Source: Desulfovibrio litoralis DSM 11393
Lineage (GTDB): Bacteria > Desulfobacterota > Desulfovibrionia > Desulfovibrionales > Desulfovibrionaceae
Direction of reading: 5' to 3'
Assembly: GCF_900143255.1 (NCBI RefSeq)
Contig: NZ_FRDI01000010.1
Span: forward strand, 1 to 63,385
DNA: 63,385 nt
Translations under genes and position numbers: made by a program
Notes under the pieces: model-generated
The model's database searches: none
Told to the model about the DNA's origin: nothing
What the model saw: only the letters and a program-made list of their open reading frames with translations
Shown here: positions 19,058 to 28,082 of the stretch, in pieces
Layout of the letters: every line of letters starts with the position of its first letter
How positions within the stretch are numbered: position 1 is the first letter of the stretch

Positions 19058-19405
19058 TCATTTGCTTGGATATGTTAAGATCAAACCGAAGTGGGAGCAG
19101 GCACTTCGGTTTAATAGGTTTATTTTTTTGATAATCGGTTGTTTTTGATGCGTGTTTAGCGTTTTTATACGCCCAAAACTCCGAAAAAGGCGTTTTGACA
19201 TGGAAATAGAAAGACAGGTGGAGCTTCCCATATCCAAAAAAGTGGTGGCTTGTAAAAATTGAGCCGTAATAAAGTTAAAATTCCCATAACTTGCCGGTCC
19301 CAATGCTCTTGGCAAAAGAGCTTCCATGACCAAATAAATCGGAATTGCGGCAAAGTTGGCTATTAGTTTAAAAACATAGCGTTTAGCGAGAGAACTTTCT
19401 TTCAT
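19058..19405 (-). pseudogene. Truncated duplicate of the flippase N-terminus
   Basis: The open frame repeats the first 72 residues of the flippase downstream (MKESSLAKRYVF through SISMSKR), then crosses the duplication junction into the leader of the next copy and adds about 43 unrelated residues before a stop. The product would have at most two membrane helices and could not act as a flippase. It is a by-product of the 355-bp tandem duplication; whether it is translated is unknown. Confidence 0.85.
19083..19112. terminator. Terminator-like hairpin upstream of the flippase gene, copy 1
   Basis: Perfect 11-bp stem AAACCGAAGTG / CACTTCGGTTT with an 8-nt loop. On the plus strand it is followed by TTTAATAGGTTTATTTTTTT. 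It lies in the duplicated leader. Confidence 0.5.
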
Positions 19406-19437
19406 TGTTTAATCATTTGCTTGGATATGTTAAGATC

Positions 19438-19467
19438 AAACCGAAGTGGGAGCAGGCACTTCGGCTT
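19438..19467 (-). terminator. Terminator-like hairpin after IMP cyclohydrolase, copy 2
   Basis: Second copy of the duplicated hairpin (CCGAAGTG / CACTTCGG, loop of 8) lying about 85 nt beyond the stop of the IMP cyclohydrolase gene. Read on the minus strand it is followed by TTTGATCTT, a short and imperfect T tract. Confidence 0.5.
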
Positions 19468-19550
19468 AAGTAGGTTTATTTTTTTGATAATTGCTGTTTT
19501 TGATGCGTGTTTAGCGTTTTTATACGCCCAAAACGCCAAAAAAGCTAAGT

Positions 19551-20147
19551 TTAAATAAAACTTTTCATATATTTTGTAATCATAGCGTCATAATTTGAAG
19601 TCAATTCAAAGGTTTTTGTCGCTAGTTTAAGCCTAAGTTTTATATCTGCTTGCATTTTATTTTCGCTTAAAGCTTTTTGAATTTCCGAATAATAACAGGT
19701 TTCCGGAACCACCAAAACGCTTGAGAAATTTTTTGCAGCCGCTCTGAGCATGCAAGGACCGCCAATATCTATTTGTTCGATAGCCTCTTTTAACTTAAGC
19801 CCTTTGCTTGCGGCTTCGGCAAAATTATAAAGATTGATACAAACCAAATCAAAAGTTTTAATCTTGTGTTTTGCCAATGTTTCAAGGTGGTCTGGGTTGT
19901 CTTTATCGGCTAAAATACCACCATGAATATGTGGGTTAAGAGTTTTTACTCTTCCGCCCATAATTTCGGGAAAACCCGTAACTTCTTCGACTAAGGTAAC
20001 TTTTAATCCGGCTTCTTTTAGCGTTTTTGCCGTTCCGCCCGTTGAAACAAGTTCAACATTGTTGTCTGCCAAAAAAGTGGCAAACGGCACGAGACCGCTT
20101 TTATCGGTAACACTTAAAATTGCTCTTTTAATCAATAAATTATCCAC
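19551..20147 (-). CDS. purH: Stand-alone IMP cyclohydrolase (PurH N-terminal domain)
   Basis: Catalyses the last step of purine synthesis, FAICAR to IMP. Only the MGS-like cyclohydrolase domain is present, about 198 residues: KRAILSVTDKSGLVPFA, ELVSTGGTAKTL, GFPEIMGGRVKTLNPHIHGG and the DIGGPCMLRAAAKNF loop. The AICAR transformylase domain that normally follows is absent, so that step must be coded elsewhere. The frame opens earlier (TTG 20237, ATG 20219), but a perfect AAGGAG site 6 nt before GTG 20147 and the normal family N-terminus decide for the GTG. The gene for the glycinamide-stage formyltransferase PurN is in this window at 40.9-41.6 kb. Confidence 0.88.
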   Translation of the reverse strand: MDNLLIKRAILSVTDKSGLVPFATFLADNNVELVSTGGTAKTLKEAGLKVTLVEEVTGFPEIMGGRVKTLNPHIHGGILADKDNPDHLETLAKHKIKTFDLVCINLYNFAEAASKGLKLKEAIEQIDIGGPCMLRAAAKNFSSVLVVPETCYYSEIQKALSENKMQADIKLRLKLATKTFELTSNYDAMITKYMKSFI

Positions 20148-20402
20148 AAAAGGCTCCTTTGAGTCTAGTTTTTGCAAGGCATTGTTTAAAGCTTGGCTTT
20201 TGTGAATTAACTTAAACATGTTAAAGCAAATTGGCAAGCTGAACTCGCTTAATTATCTTACTTTACAGAATTTAGAGTTTTTGCCATAGTAGATAATTAA
20301 GCGTCAATAATTGAACTGTAATGATTGAACCTTGTTTTTAACTTTGCTTTTCTCTTGAGCGTAAGAGAAAATTCACTATTTTGTGAATATTAGTTGGCTT
20401 AA

Positions 20403-21188
20403 ATGAATGTTTTTAATTTTAACTATGTAGAACTTTTAGGTTTTTTACTGACTTTTGTTCGAGTCAGTATTGTTATATTTCTGTTGCCTATTTTTGGTGG
20501 CGATAGTGTTCCGATGAGAATAAAAGCTTATTTGGCGGCGATTATTACCTTTGTTTTGTTTCCGTCGATTGCTCTTGATGGTAATGCGTTCCCTTTAAAT
20601 ATTTGGAGCTTGACAATTTTTATTTTGGGCGAAATTTTTGTGGGCTTAACCTTGTCTTTAATGGTACAGTTTGTCTTTGCCGGAATTCAAACCGGCGGAC
20701 AGGTTTTGGGTTTTCAGATGGGTTTTACAATGGTTACGGCGATAGACCCTTTAACCGGCGGACAAACCGCGATAACCTCTCACTTTTTATATATGATTGC
20801 CGTTTTAATATTTTTTATCTTTAATGGTCATTTGGTTATGTTATATGGAATAAGTCAAAGTTTTACTCTTATTCCACCGGGCTCGCTTTTGATACGTCCT
20901 GAACTTTTAGATTTTATTCTCGAATTATCGGGCAATATGTTTATTTTGGCTCTTCATATCGGAGCCCCCGTTATTGTTGCATTATTTACGGTTGAGCTTG
21001 CCCTCGCGTTAATGGGGCGTGCCGCACCGCAGATGAACTTGTTAATGATTGGCTTCCCGGTTAAGATAGCCGTTGGTTTCTTTTTTATGGGTGTTTTATT
21101 TACGATTATTTCTGATCATATTCAAAACTTTGTGGAAATATTACCGAATAACTTTGCTGCGGTTATTCACTCCATGTCTCCTTTTTAG
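20403..21188 (+). CDS. fliR: Flagellar export-gate protein FliR
   Basis: A 261-residue inner-membrane protein with about six helices; part of the FliPQR gate of the flagellar type III export apparatus. Family segments are visible (VRVSIVIFLLPIFGGDSVPMR at the N-terminus, kept short here: RVSIVIFLLPIFGG; then FVFAGIQTGGQVLGFQMGF and TVELALALMGRAAPQMN). It is the first gene of the flagellar block; fliP and fliQ are not next to it. flhB follows after 37 nt, matching the common fliR-flhB order. Confidence 0.95.
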   Translation: MNVFNFNYVELLGFLLTFVRVSIVIFLLPIFGGDSVPMRIKAYLAAIITFVLFPSIALDGNAFPLNIWSLTIFILGEIFVGLTLSLMVQFVFAGIQTGGQVLGFQMGFTMVTAIDPLTGGQTAITSHFLYMIAVLIFFIFNGHLVMLYGISQSFTLIPPGSLLIRPELLDFILELSGNMFILALHIGAPVIVALFTVELALALMGRAAPQMNLLMIGFPVKIAVGFFFMGVLFTIISDHIQNFVEILPNNFAAVIHSMSPF

Positions 21189-21225
21189 TTCGACTTAATT
21201 TTAAAAAAAGTGATAAAAAAATAAT

Positions 21226-22299
21226 ATGGGACAGTCAGATCCGAGTAAGACAGAAGAAGCAACCCCCAAGCGAGTAGATAAATCAAGGCAAGAGGGGAAC
21301 GTTATTAAATCACAAGAAGTGAGTAAGGCAATCACGGTCTTGGCGGGTTTGGTGGGGGCTATTCTTTGGATGCCTTATATGGGGCGCGAGCTTGAGGGCT
21401 TGTTTCGCCACTTTCTCACCGCACCGACTTTAAAGTTTTCTCCTACTCTCCAAGAGATGACGGCTATGGGCGAATGGCTTTCTTGGGAAATCGCCAAACT
21501 TGTCTTGCCGATTATTCTTTTTATCGGCTTTTGGGCTTATCTTGTTTTAAGGTGGCAGGTTGGGTCGCTTTGGACCACAAAAGTATTTGTTCCGAAATTA
21601 TCAAAATTTAATGTACTTAGTGGCTTAAAGCGTATGTTTTTTTCGTCTCAAACCTTTATTCGTTTGGGGCGTAGTTTGTTACAAGCGATAGTAATCGGAA
21701 TTGCTCCTTGGCTTGTTATTCGTAAAGAGATGGATTCGTTTATTACTTTATATTATTCAACGGCTGCCGGGGTTGCCTCTTATCTTTTGGATATGTCAAA
21801 AAAAATGGTTACTTATGCTTTAGTCCCGATGATTATTATCGCCGCCGTTGATTATTGGTATACACGTTGGAACTATTTTGAACAACTTAAAATGACCAAA
21901 GACGAAATAAAAGACGAGAGAAAACAGTCGGAAGGCGACCCGATTATTAAATCAAAACAAAGACAAAAAATGATGCAGGCAATGGCAAAGCGTATGATGC
22001 AGGAAGTTCCGAAAGCAGACGTTATTGTTACTAACCCGACCCATATTGCCGTTGCTTTACGCTATGATCAACAAGAAGCTCCGGCTCCGATAGTTGTGGC
22101 AAAAGGAGCAGACAGAGTAGCCGAAAAAATTAAAGAAATTGCACGCGAACACAAAGTTCCTATTAGAGAAAATAAACCTCTGGCACGAGCTTTGTATAGT
22201 CAGGTTGAGATTGGCGACGTAATTCCCGAAGATTTATACAAGGTAGTAGCGTCGTTACTGGCTCAAATATGGAAAATGAAAGGTAAATACCAACAATAA
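21226..22299 (+). CDS. flhB: Flagellar export switch protein FlhB
   Basis: A 357-residue protein with four membrane helices and a cytoplasmic domain that switches the export apparatus from rod/hook to filament substrates. The self-cleavage motif NPTH is at residues 270-273. The N-terminal KTEEATPKRVDKSRQEGNV segment is typical of the family. It lies between fliR and flhA and is probably co-transcribed; the ribosome site before the ATG is weak. Confidence 0.97.
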   Translation: MGQSDPSKTEEATPKRVDKSRQEGNVIKSQEVSKAITVLAGLVGAILWMPYMGRELEGLFRHFLTAPTLKFSPTLQEMTAMGEWLSWEIAKLVLPIILFIGFWAYLVLRWQVGSLWTTKVFVPKLSKFNVLSGLKRMFFSSQTFIRLGRSLLQAIVIGIAPWLVIRKEMDSFITLYYSTAAGVASYLLDMSKKMVTYALVPMIIIAAVDYWYTRWNYFEQLKMTKDEIKDERKQSEGDPIIKSKQRQKMMQAMAKRMMQEVPKADVIVTNPTHIAVALRYDQQEAPAPIVVAKGADRVAEKIKEIAREHKVPIRENKPLARALYSQVEIGDVIPEDLYKVVASLLAQIWKMKGKYQQ

Positions 22300-22367
22300 C
22301 CATGTGAAATATCGTCATAATCTTGACGTAATTTTATGTTTTTCACTGTTTCGAGGTTGTCAAAAAA

Positions 22368-24476
22368 ATGGCTACAGATCAAAATTCTTTCTCTAATATA
22401 AATTATCAACGCTTCGCAAAACAGGGTGATATTCTGTTGGCTGGTGGAGTCATAACTATCTTGTTTGTTATGCTTGTGCCTATGCCGACTTTTATTCTAG
22501 ACTTAATGTTAACTTTAAGTTTTAGCGCTTCTTTGGTTATTTTAGTTACCTCAATGTTTATCTTATCGCCTTTGGAATTTTCTATTTTCCCGTCTTTATT
22601 GCTGGTAACCACACTTTTGCGTTTAGCCTTAAATATTGCCACAACTCGTTTGGTTTTAATGAACGGAGAAAACGGAACAGCCGCGGCGGGTAAAGTTATC
22701 CAAGCCTTTGGAGAATTTGTTGTTGGCGGAAACTATGTTATCGGTGCGGTTGTCTTTTTAATTTTATTTGTTTTAAATAAAATGGTTATTACAACGGGTA
22801 CAACTCGTATCGCCGAAGTTGCCGCTCGTTTTACTTTAGATGCTATGCCCGGTAAACAAATGGCGATCGAAGCCGACTTAAATGCGGGCTTGATTGATGA
22901 ACAAGAGGCCACAAAACGCCGTGAAAAAATGCGTAAAGAGGCTGATTTTTACGGTGCTATGGACGGTGCTGGAAAGTTTGTACAGGGTGATGTTAACGCC
23001 TGTATGTTTATTTTGATTATTAATATTATCGGTGGTGTATTAATCGGGGTTTTTCAAAAAGATATGGCGTGGATGGATGCTATGCGTACCTACACCCTTT
23101 TGACCATTGGTGATGGTTTGGTTGCCACTATTCCTTCGATTATTATTTCTACTGCTGCCGGTATTATTGTTTCTCGTGCGGCTTCTGAAGCAAAGATGGG
23201 CGAAGAGTTTTTAGGACAGTTAACCTATCACTCCAAAGCATTAAAACTTGTTTCCGGTGTGCTTGCTTTGTTTTCTTTGGTTCCGGGAATGCCTATGGCT
23301 CCATTTTTATTCTTTGCACTTTTATTATTTTTTGTCGCAAAGATTTCTGAATCAAACCAAAAAGTAGTCTTAAGCCAAGCTGCCCAACTTGAGGGTAGAG
23401 GGGCGAAGAAAAAAGGCGAGGGAATGGATACGCCCGAAGAGGTTCAAGCTCTCTTACCTCTTGATACGCTAGAACTTGAAGTTGGATATGGCTTAATTCC
23501 TTTGGTTGACGAAGACCAAAACGGAAACCTATTGTCTCGTATTCGCTCAATTCGTAGGCAGTTTGCCCTTGATATGGGTGTTGTTGTTCCTTCTTTACAT
23601 TTACGAGATAATTTGCAACTCAAGCCCGGGCAATACAGCTTATTGATCAAGGGTAATCAAGTTGCGAGTGCGGAAATTTTAATTGACCATTATTTGGCAA
23701 TGGACCCGGGTAACGCCAAACACAGCATAAAAGGCGTTGAAACTCGCGAACCTGCCTTTAACTTGCCGGCACTTTGGATTCCTGAAGGGCGAAAAGAAGA
23801 AGCAATGCTCGCAGGTTATACCGTTGTTGACCCGTCTACGGTTATCGCCACTCACTTAACCGAAGTCTTTAAACGCCACTTGTCTGACTTTTTGGGTCGT
23901 CAAGAAGTTCAAGGCTTACTCGACAATCTTTCAAAAACAGCTCCGAAAGCAGTCGAAGACCTTGTTCCGGGAGTTATGTCTCTGGGCGTTGTGCAAAAAG
24001 TATTGCAAAATTTAGTCAAAGAAAATGTTTCAATCAGAGACTTGTTGTCTATCGTAGAAACCTTGGCAGATTATGGCATAAACGTAAAAAGTCCGGAAAT
24101 GTTGACGGAATATGCGAGAGAAAAGCTTGCACGTTCTATCGTTAAGCCTTATCTAGACAGCAACGGCGGTTTACCGATTGTAACCTTGGATATGAATGCG
24201 GAAAAAACAATTCAAGATTCTATTAGACATACTGAAAATGGTGCTTATCTTGCTTTAAACCCCGGCTCTGCTCAGCGTTTAATTCAACAGATAAATAACG
24301 TAATCGAAAATGCGGTTGCAACAGACGGACAACCCGTTATTTTAGCAAGCCCTATTTCTCGTCCTTATTTGGCACAAGTGGTGATGAGGTTTTTACCGAA
24401 TATCCCTGTGTTGTCTCAGGCTGAAATTCCTCCGGATATTCGCCTTTCATCAGTAGGTAATGTGGTGTTTGAATAA
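22368..24476 (+). CDS. flhA: Flagellar export protein FlhA
   Basis: A 702-residue export-gate component with about eight N-terminal membrane helices (residues about 20-335) and a large cytoplasmic domain that docks chaperone-substrate complexes. The conserved FHIPEP-family loop is readable as TRIAEVAARFTLDAMPGKQM and AIEADLNAGLIDE, ending RREKMRKEADFYGAMDGAGK. Length is normal. Its stop overlaps the start of flhF by one base (TAATG), indicating translational coupling. Confidence 0.97.
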   Translation: MATDQNSFSNINYQRFAKQGDILLAGGVITILFVMLVPMPTFILDLMLTLSFSASLVILVTSMFILSPLEFSIFPSLLLVTTLLRLALNIATTRLVLMNGENGTAAAGKVIQAFGEFVVGGNYVIGAVVFLILFVLNKMVITTGTTRIAEVAARFTLDAMPGKQMAIEADLNAGLIDEQEATKRREKMRKEADFYGAMDGAGKFVQGDVNACMFILIINIIGGVLIGVFQKDMAWMDAMRTYTLLTIGDGLVATIPSIIISTAAGIIVSRAASEAKMGEEFLGQLTYHSKALKLVSGVLALFSLVPGMPMAPFLFFALLLFFVAKISESNQKVVLSQAAQLEGRGAKKKGEGMDTPEEVQALLPLDTLELEVGYGLIPLVDEDQNGNLLSRIRSIRRQFALDMGVVVPSLHLRDNLQLKPGQYSLLIKGNQVASAEILIDHYLAMDPGNAKHSIKGVETREPAFNLPALWIPEGRKEEAMLAGYTVVDPSTVIATHLTEVFKRHLSDFLGRQEVQGLLDNLSKTAPKAVEDLVPGVMSLGVVQKVLQNLVKENVSIRDLLSIVETLADYGINVKSPEMLTEYAREKLARSIVKPYLDSNGGLPIVTLDMNAEKTIQDSIRHTENGAYLALNPGSAQRLIQQINNVIENAVATDGQPVILASPISRPYLAQVVMRFLPNIPVLSQAEIPPDIRLSSVGNVVFE

Positions 24477-25660
24477 TGCAGTTAAAAACTTATATAGATA
24501 CAACCGCCAAAGCGGTTTTAGAACAAATTAAAGCCGATATTGGTTCTGATGCGGTTATTTTAAGTAAACGCGAAGGAAAAGACGAAAACGGAAATCCTTG
24601 GGTTGAAATGACCGCAGGGGTAGAACGTGGTCGTAGCCAAAACCAAGAGTCAAACCTTACTCAAGGCTTTGGCGGAGCAGGCACAAGTAACGATATTTTA
24701 GAGCTAAATAATCCGGCTTCTGTTTTAGACCTTGCCAAACAACATATCGGTGGCTCTTTTTATGCCTCTGAAATAGAAAGCAACGCCCCTCCGGGCTGGG
24801 CAAAGTGGCATGAAGAGTGGGCTTGTATTAAAGAAAGCCTGATGACTTTGATGAAGCCGTCTTTAAGGCTTGATCAACTTAGCCCAAGGCAGCGTTTGGC
24901 GTTGGAATATCTTCAGCGAGAAGGTGTTGAAGATACTGTAATGTTAAAAATTTATCGTCGTTTGTTGCGTGATCAAAATGCCTCTGTCTTAGCATCTTTG
25001 ACAGAAATTGTGCCTACTTTGGCTTGGGGCGGGTCTTGTTGGAATCAACATTGTCATATGATTACCGGTCCTTACGGAATAGGCAAAACTTGTACTTTAA
25101 TTCGTTTGGCTTTACACTTTAGACGTATGAACCAAGGGGCTCGAGTGCTTTTGGTTAATGCCGACAGCGTAAGAACAGGCGGGCGTTTACTCTTAAAACA
25201 CTATGCCGACCTTTCAGGTATGCAATATTTCGAAGCGGGGCAAGCGGCAGACTGGCGAAACTTTTTATCTCAAAACACAAAGAAAAATTTTGACTTGGTT
25301 TTGGTTGATTTACCTTCTTTTGATAGAAACCATAACTTGATGAACTTTTTTAACGAACAAGGGGTAACAGGCACTTCGTTTGATACTCAAGATATGGCGG
25401 TTCATCTGGTTTTATCTCCGCTTTTTGGTCAGGCTCAGTTGACGGAACTCACCGAACGTTATAATTCTCCGTTAAGTGGAAGTATAATTTGGGGAAAACT
25501 TGATGAAGCTTCGTCTTTTGGAGCTTTGGTTAACGTTAGTTCGTCTACCGGCTTACCGATTTCTGCGTTATCTTACGGTTCTGGGTTAAGGGATACGTTA
25601 AGTCCTGCTGATGATGCTATGTTGTGGCGTTTGGTCTTTAAAAAACAGTTTCCGTCTTAA
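24476..25660 (+). CDS. flhF: FlhF-like SRP-type GTPase with altered GTPase motifs
   Basis: FlhF places the flagellum at the cell pole. This 394-residue protein has the family's N-terminal part (MQLKTYIDTTAKAVLEQIKA, then DAVILSKREGKDENG) and an NG domain. The P-loop GPYGIGKT (198-205) is intact. The next motif is changed from D-S/T-Y-R-x-G to NADSVRTGG; the usual DTxG of G3 reads VDLPSFDRN; and the TKxD of G4 reads GKLDE. GTP binding may survive but the hydrolysis switch looks lost. Its place between flhA and flhG is the standard one, so the name is secure even though activity is doubtful. Confidence 0.9.
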   Translation: MQLKTYIDTTAKAVLEQIKADIGSDAVILSKREGKDENGNPWVEMTAGVERGRSQNQESNLTQGFGGAGTSNDILELNNPASVLDLAKQHIGGSFYASEIESNAPPGWAKWHEEWACIKESLMTLMKPSLRLDQLSPRQRLALEYLQREGVEDTVMLKIYRRLLRDQNASVLASLTEIVPTLAWGGSCWNQHCHMITGPYGIGKTCTLIRLALHFRRMNQGARVLLVNADSVRTGGRLLLKHYADLSGMQYFEAGQAADWRNFLSQNTKKNFDLVLVDLPSFDRNHNLMNFFNEQGVTGTSFDTQDMAVHLVLSPLFGQAQLTELTERYNSPLSGSIIWGKLDEASSFGALVNVSSSTGLPISALSYGSGLRDTLSPADDAMLWRLVFKKQFPS

Positions 25661-25722
25661 AATTTTTTTTGTGTATAATTTAGGTTTAATTAACAGTATA
25701 GGTTCGTATATAGGAGTTTTTC

Positions 25723-26538
25723 ATGGCTACAGATCTGCCTTTAGTTTTTTCAATTACTTCCGGTAAGGGAGGAGTCGGAAAAACCAATATTTCGGTAAAT
25801 TTAGCATATAGTTTAGCCCAAGCTGGAAAAAGGGTGTTACTGTTAGATGCTGATCTTGGTCTTGCAAACGTTGATGTTATTTTAGGGCTTATGCCTGAGT
25901 TAAATTTATTTCATTTGTTTCATGAAGATGCAAAGGTAACCGATATTATTTGCGATACGCCTTATGGTTTTAAAGTTTTGCCCGCTTCTTCGGGGGTGAG
26001 TGAGATGCTTGCTTTAACAACTGCACAAAAACTTGATTTGCTTGAAGCTATGGACGGACTTGAAGATTCTGTTGATTATATGATTGTTGATACCGGTGCC
26101 GGAATTAACGACAACGTTGTTTATTTTAACCTTGCCGCTCAAGAACGTATTGTGGTTTTAACCCCTGAACCAACCTCATTAACCGATGCGTATGCCTTAA
26201 TTAAGGTAATGAAGCTCGATCATGGGATAGAACACTTTAAGGTTGTTGTAAATATGGTTCCTGATTTAGCTTCTGCCAAAGAAGTTTTTACTCGCCTTCA
26301 TCGGGCTTGTGATCATTTTTTAAGTGGAGTTTCTTTAGACTTAATCGGATTTTTGCCAAAAGACCCGGGTGTTCGTAAAGCGGTTAGGGAACAAAAACCT
26401 TTCTGTTTGGTTGAGCCTAAGGGGCTTGCTTGCAGTGCTATGAAAGGCTTGGCAAGAACTGTTCAAGGTTGGGATATTGCGTCAAATCTTGATGGTAATA
26501 TTAAATTTTTCTGGAAAAAACTATTGTTCCGCTCTTAA
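25723..26538 (+). CDS. flhG: FlhG/FleN MinD-like ATPase controlling flagellar number
   Basis: A 271-residue ParA/MinD-family ATPase that works with FlhF to set the number and place of flagella. The deviant Walker A is KGGVGKT (15-21), followed by [18 protein letters not shown], the signature that separates FlhG from other MinD proteins, and a DTGAGI motif. ATAGGAG lies 8 nt before the ATG. It follows flhF directly and precedes fliA, the common order. Confidence 0.93.
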   Translation: MATDLPLVFSITSGKGGVGKTNISVNLAYSLAQAGKRVLLLDADLGLANVDVILGLMPELNLFHLFHEDAKVTDIICDTPYGFKVLPASSGVSEMLALTTAQKLDLLEAMDGLEDSVDYMIVDTGAGINDNVVYFNLAAQERIVVLTPEPTSLTDAYALIKVMKLDHGIEHFKVVVNMVPDLASAKEVFTRLHRACDHFLSGVSLDLIGFLPKDPGVRKAVREQKPFCLVEPKGLACSAMKGLARTVQGWDIASNLDGNIKFFWKKLLFRS

Positions 26539-26763
26539 TTTCAGATGTTTTTTATTTGTTTTAATATATTGTATAAATTAATAAAAAATGTTTACGCTTA
26601 AAAGCCTATTATTTTATTTGACTAAATTGAAATATTGTGGCTTATTGTCTATAAAAAGTTTAGACTTATTGTCAAAAATATATTATATAAGCTTTAACTT
26701 TATATTCAGTTGTGTTTTTTCATTTTTATACAATAACTATTTTAGCCTCGGTTGGTTTTTTAA

Positions 26764-27561
26764 TTGTCTAGTCATCAACAAAATAATACCACAGCACAAA
26801 CTCTGATTCCCCCTTGGGAACAGTTAGAGAGTGGTGCTGTTTTTTGGAACGACTTTCCGCCCAGAGTTCAAGAAAAAATAGTTAGACATTACGCACCGAA
26901 AGTTAAATACCTTGCAAACCGTTTAAGATTAAAATTGCCTAAAAATATAGAATTATCCGAGTTGGTTAGTGCCGGAACTTTGGGGTTAATCGAATCACTT
27001 GGTAAATTTCAACCCCATTTGGGAATTAAGTTTGAAACTTATGCGGAAAATCGTATTCGTGGTGCCATGTTAGACGAACTTCGTCGTTTAGATTGGTTTC
27101 CGCGTAGTTTACGACACAGAGTTCGCCAACTTGACGAGGCAATGCAACGCTTGTCTCATAACACCACAGGGGAAATACCATCAGAAGAGGCTTTGGCAGA
27201 ACTTACCGGTTTATCTACAAAACAGGTAAGGGAAGGGCTTGAAGCCATGCAAAACCAAAGCTGTCTTTCTCTTGACGCCCTGCAAGAAGGTTTTATTCCC
27301 TCAAAAGAAAGTATAACCGAAGATGAGCCTTTTGAAATAACTGCTAACCAAGAGCTTATAGATGCGGTTGCGGGGCTTGTTGAACAATTGACAGAACGTG
27401 AGAAAATGGTATTATCTTTGTACTATACAGATGAGTTAAATATGCGTGAGACTGCCTCTGTCCTTGATATTACCGAAGGCAGAGTTTCACAATTACACTC
27501 TCAGGCGTTGGTAAGATTACGTAAAAGTTTTTTACAAAAATTTGGTAAGTTAGAATTATAA
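26764..27561 (+). CDS. fliA: Flagellar sigma factor FliA (sigma-28)
   Basis: A sigma-70-family factor of the FliA/WhiG group, about 265 residues, directing late flagellar and chemotaxis genes. Region 2 is seen in ELSELVSAGTLGLIESLGKF and FETYAENRIRGAMLDELRRL (-10 recognition). Region 4 is seen in LTEREKMVLSLYYTDELNM and ITEGRVSQLHSQALVRLR. The start is unsure: the frame is closed by a stop just before TTG 26764, so the protein must begin at this TTG or at a rarer codon soon after; no clear ribosome site is seen. The 225 bp upstream is A/T-rich and empty, and may hold a promoter. Confidence 0.93.
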   Translation: MSSHQQNNTTAQTLIPPWEQLESGAVFWNDFPPRVQEKIVRHYAPKVKYLANRLRLKLPKNIELSELVSAGTLGLIESLGKFQPHLGIKFETYAENRIRGAMLDELRRLDWFPRSLRHRVRQLDEAMQRLSHNTTGEIPSEEALAELTGLSTKQVREGLEAMQNQSCLSLDALQEGFIPSKESITEDEPFEITANQELIDAVAGLVEQLTEREKMVLSLYYTDELNMRETASVLDITEGRVSQLHSQALVRLRKSFLQKFGKLEL

Positions 27562-27585
27562 ATTGATATTTAAGGAGTTTTTACT

Positions 27586-27966
27586 ATGGGTTATGATCCA
27601 AACATGCGAATTTTGATTGTTGATGATTTTTCTACAATGCGTCGTATCGTAAAAAACATTTTACGCCAACTGGGCATGAATAACGTGGTTGAGGCTGATG
27701 ACGGAACAACAGCTTGGGATGTTTTAAATAAAGATAAAATTGATTTTATCGTTTCTGATTGGAATATGCCACAAATGACCGGTATAGACCTTTTGAGAAA
27801 AGTACGTGCAAGCGAAGAATTTGCTGATCTTCCTTTCTTAATGGTTACCGCCGAAGCGCAACAAGAAAATATTATCGAAGCCGTTCAAGCCAAGGTTTCA
27901 AATTATATCGTTAAGCCTTTTACTGCGGATACTTTAAAACAAAAAATAGATAAGATTTTCCCTTAA
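27586..27966 (+). CDS. cheY: CheY-like response regulator
   Basis: A single-domain 126-residue receiver. The acidic pair D13-D14, phospho-acceptor D58 (VSDWNMPQMTG), T88 and K110 are all in place, so it should be phosphorylatable. Position inside the flagellar block, directly after fliA and before fliL, and the sequence MRRIVKNILRQLG support a motor-binding CheY rather than another regulator. TAAGGAG precedes the ATG. Confidence 0.93.
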   Translation: MGYDPNMRILIVDDFSTMRRIVKNILRQLGMNNVVEADDGTTAWDVLNKDKIDFIVSDWNMPQMTGIDLLRKVRASEEFADLPFLMVTAEAQQENIIEAVQAKVSNYIVKPFTADTLKQKIDKIFP

Positions 27967-28082
27967 TTATATTTGCTTTTTGTTTAAGTTTTTTGTCTTT
28001 TATTTTTACTTGTTTTTTTGTGTATTTGGTGGGGGTAAACCTCGTCTTTTGTTTTTATTCTTTTTAGTTCGGATTAATAAAT

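Larger units (their letters stand above)
18835..19543. repeat. 355-bp tandem duplication of the flippase 5' end
   Basis: Bases 18835-19189 and 19190-19543 are nearly identical direct repeats, differing by a handful of substitutions and small indels. Each unit holds the first 72 codons of the flippase gene, its leader, and a hairpin AAACCGAAGTG/CACTTCGGTTT. The high identity points to a recent event. Confidence 0.92.

Noticed and set aside
20140-20148. TTATCCACA, a perfect DnaA box
   Set aside because: It is a single copy lying over the GTG start of IMP cyclohydrolase, with no A/T-rich unwinding region or further boxes; chance is the better explanation.
26588-26806. 72-codon frame between flhG and fliA
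   Set aside because: A/T-driven composition, no ribosome site, and it overlaps the start of fliA.
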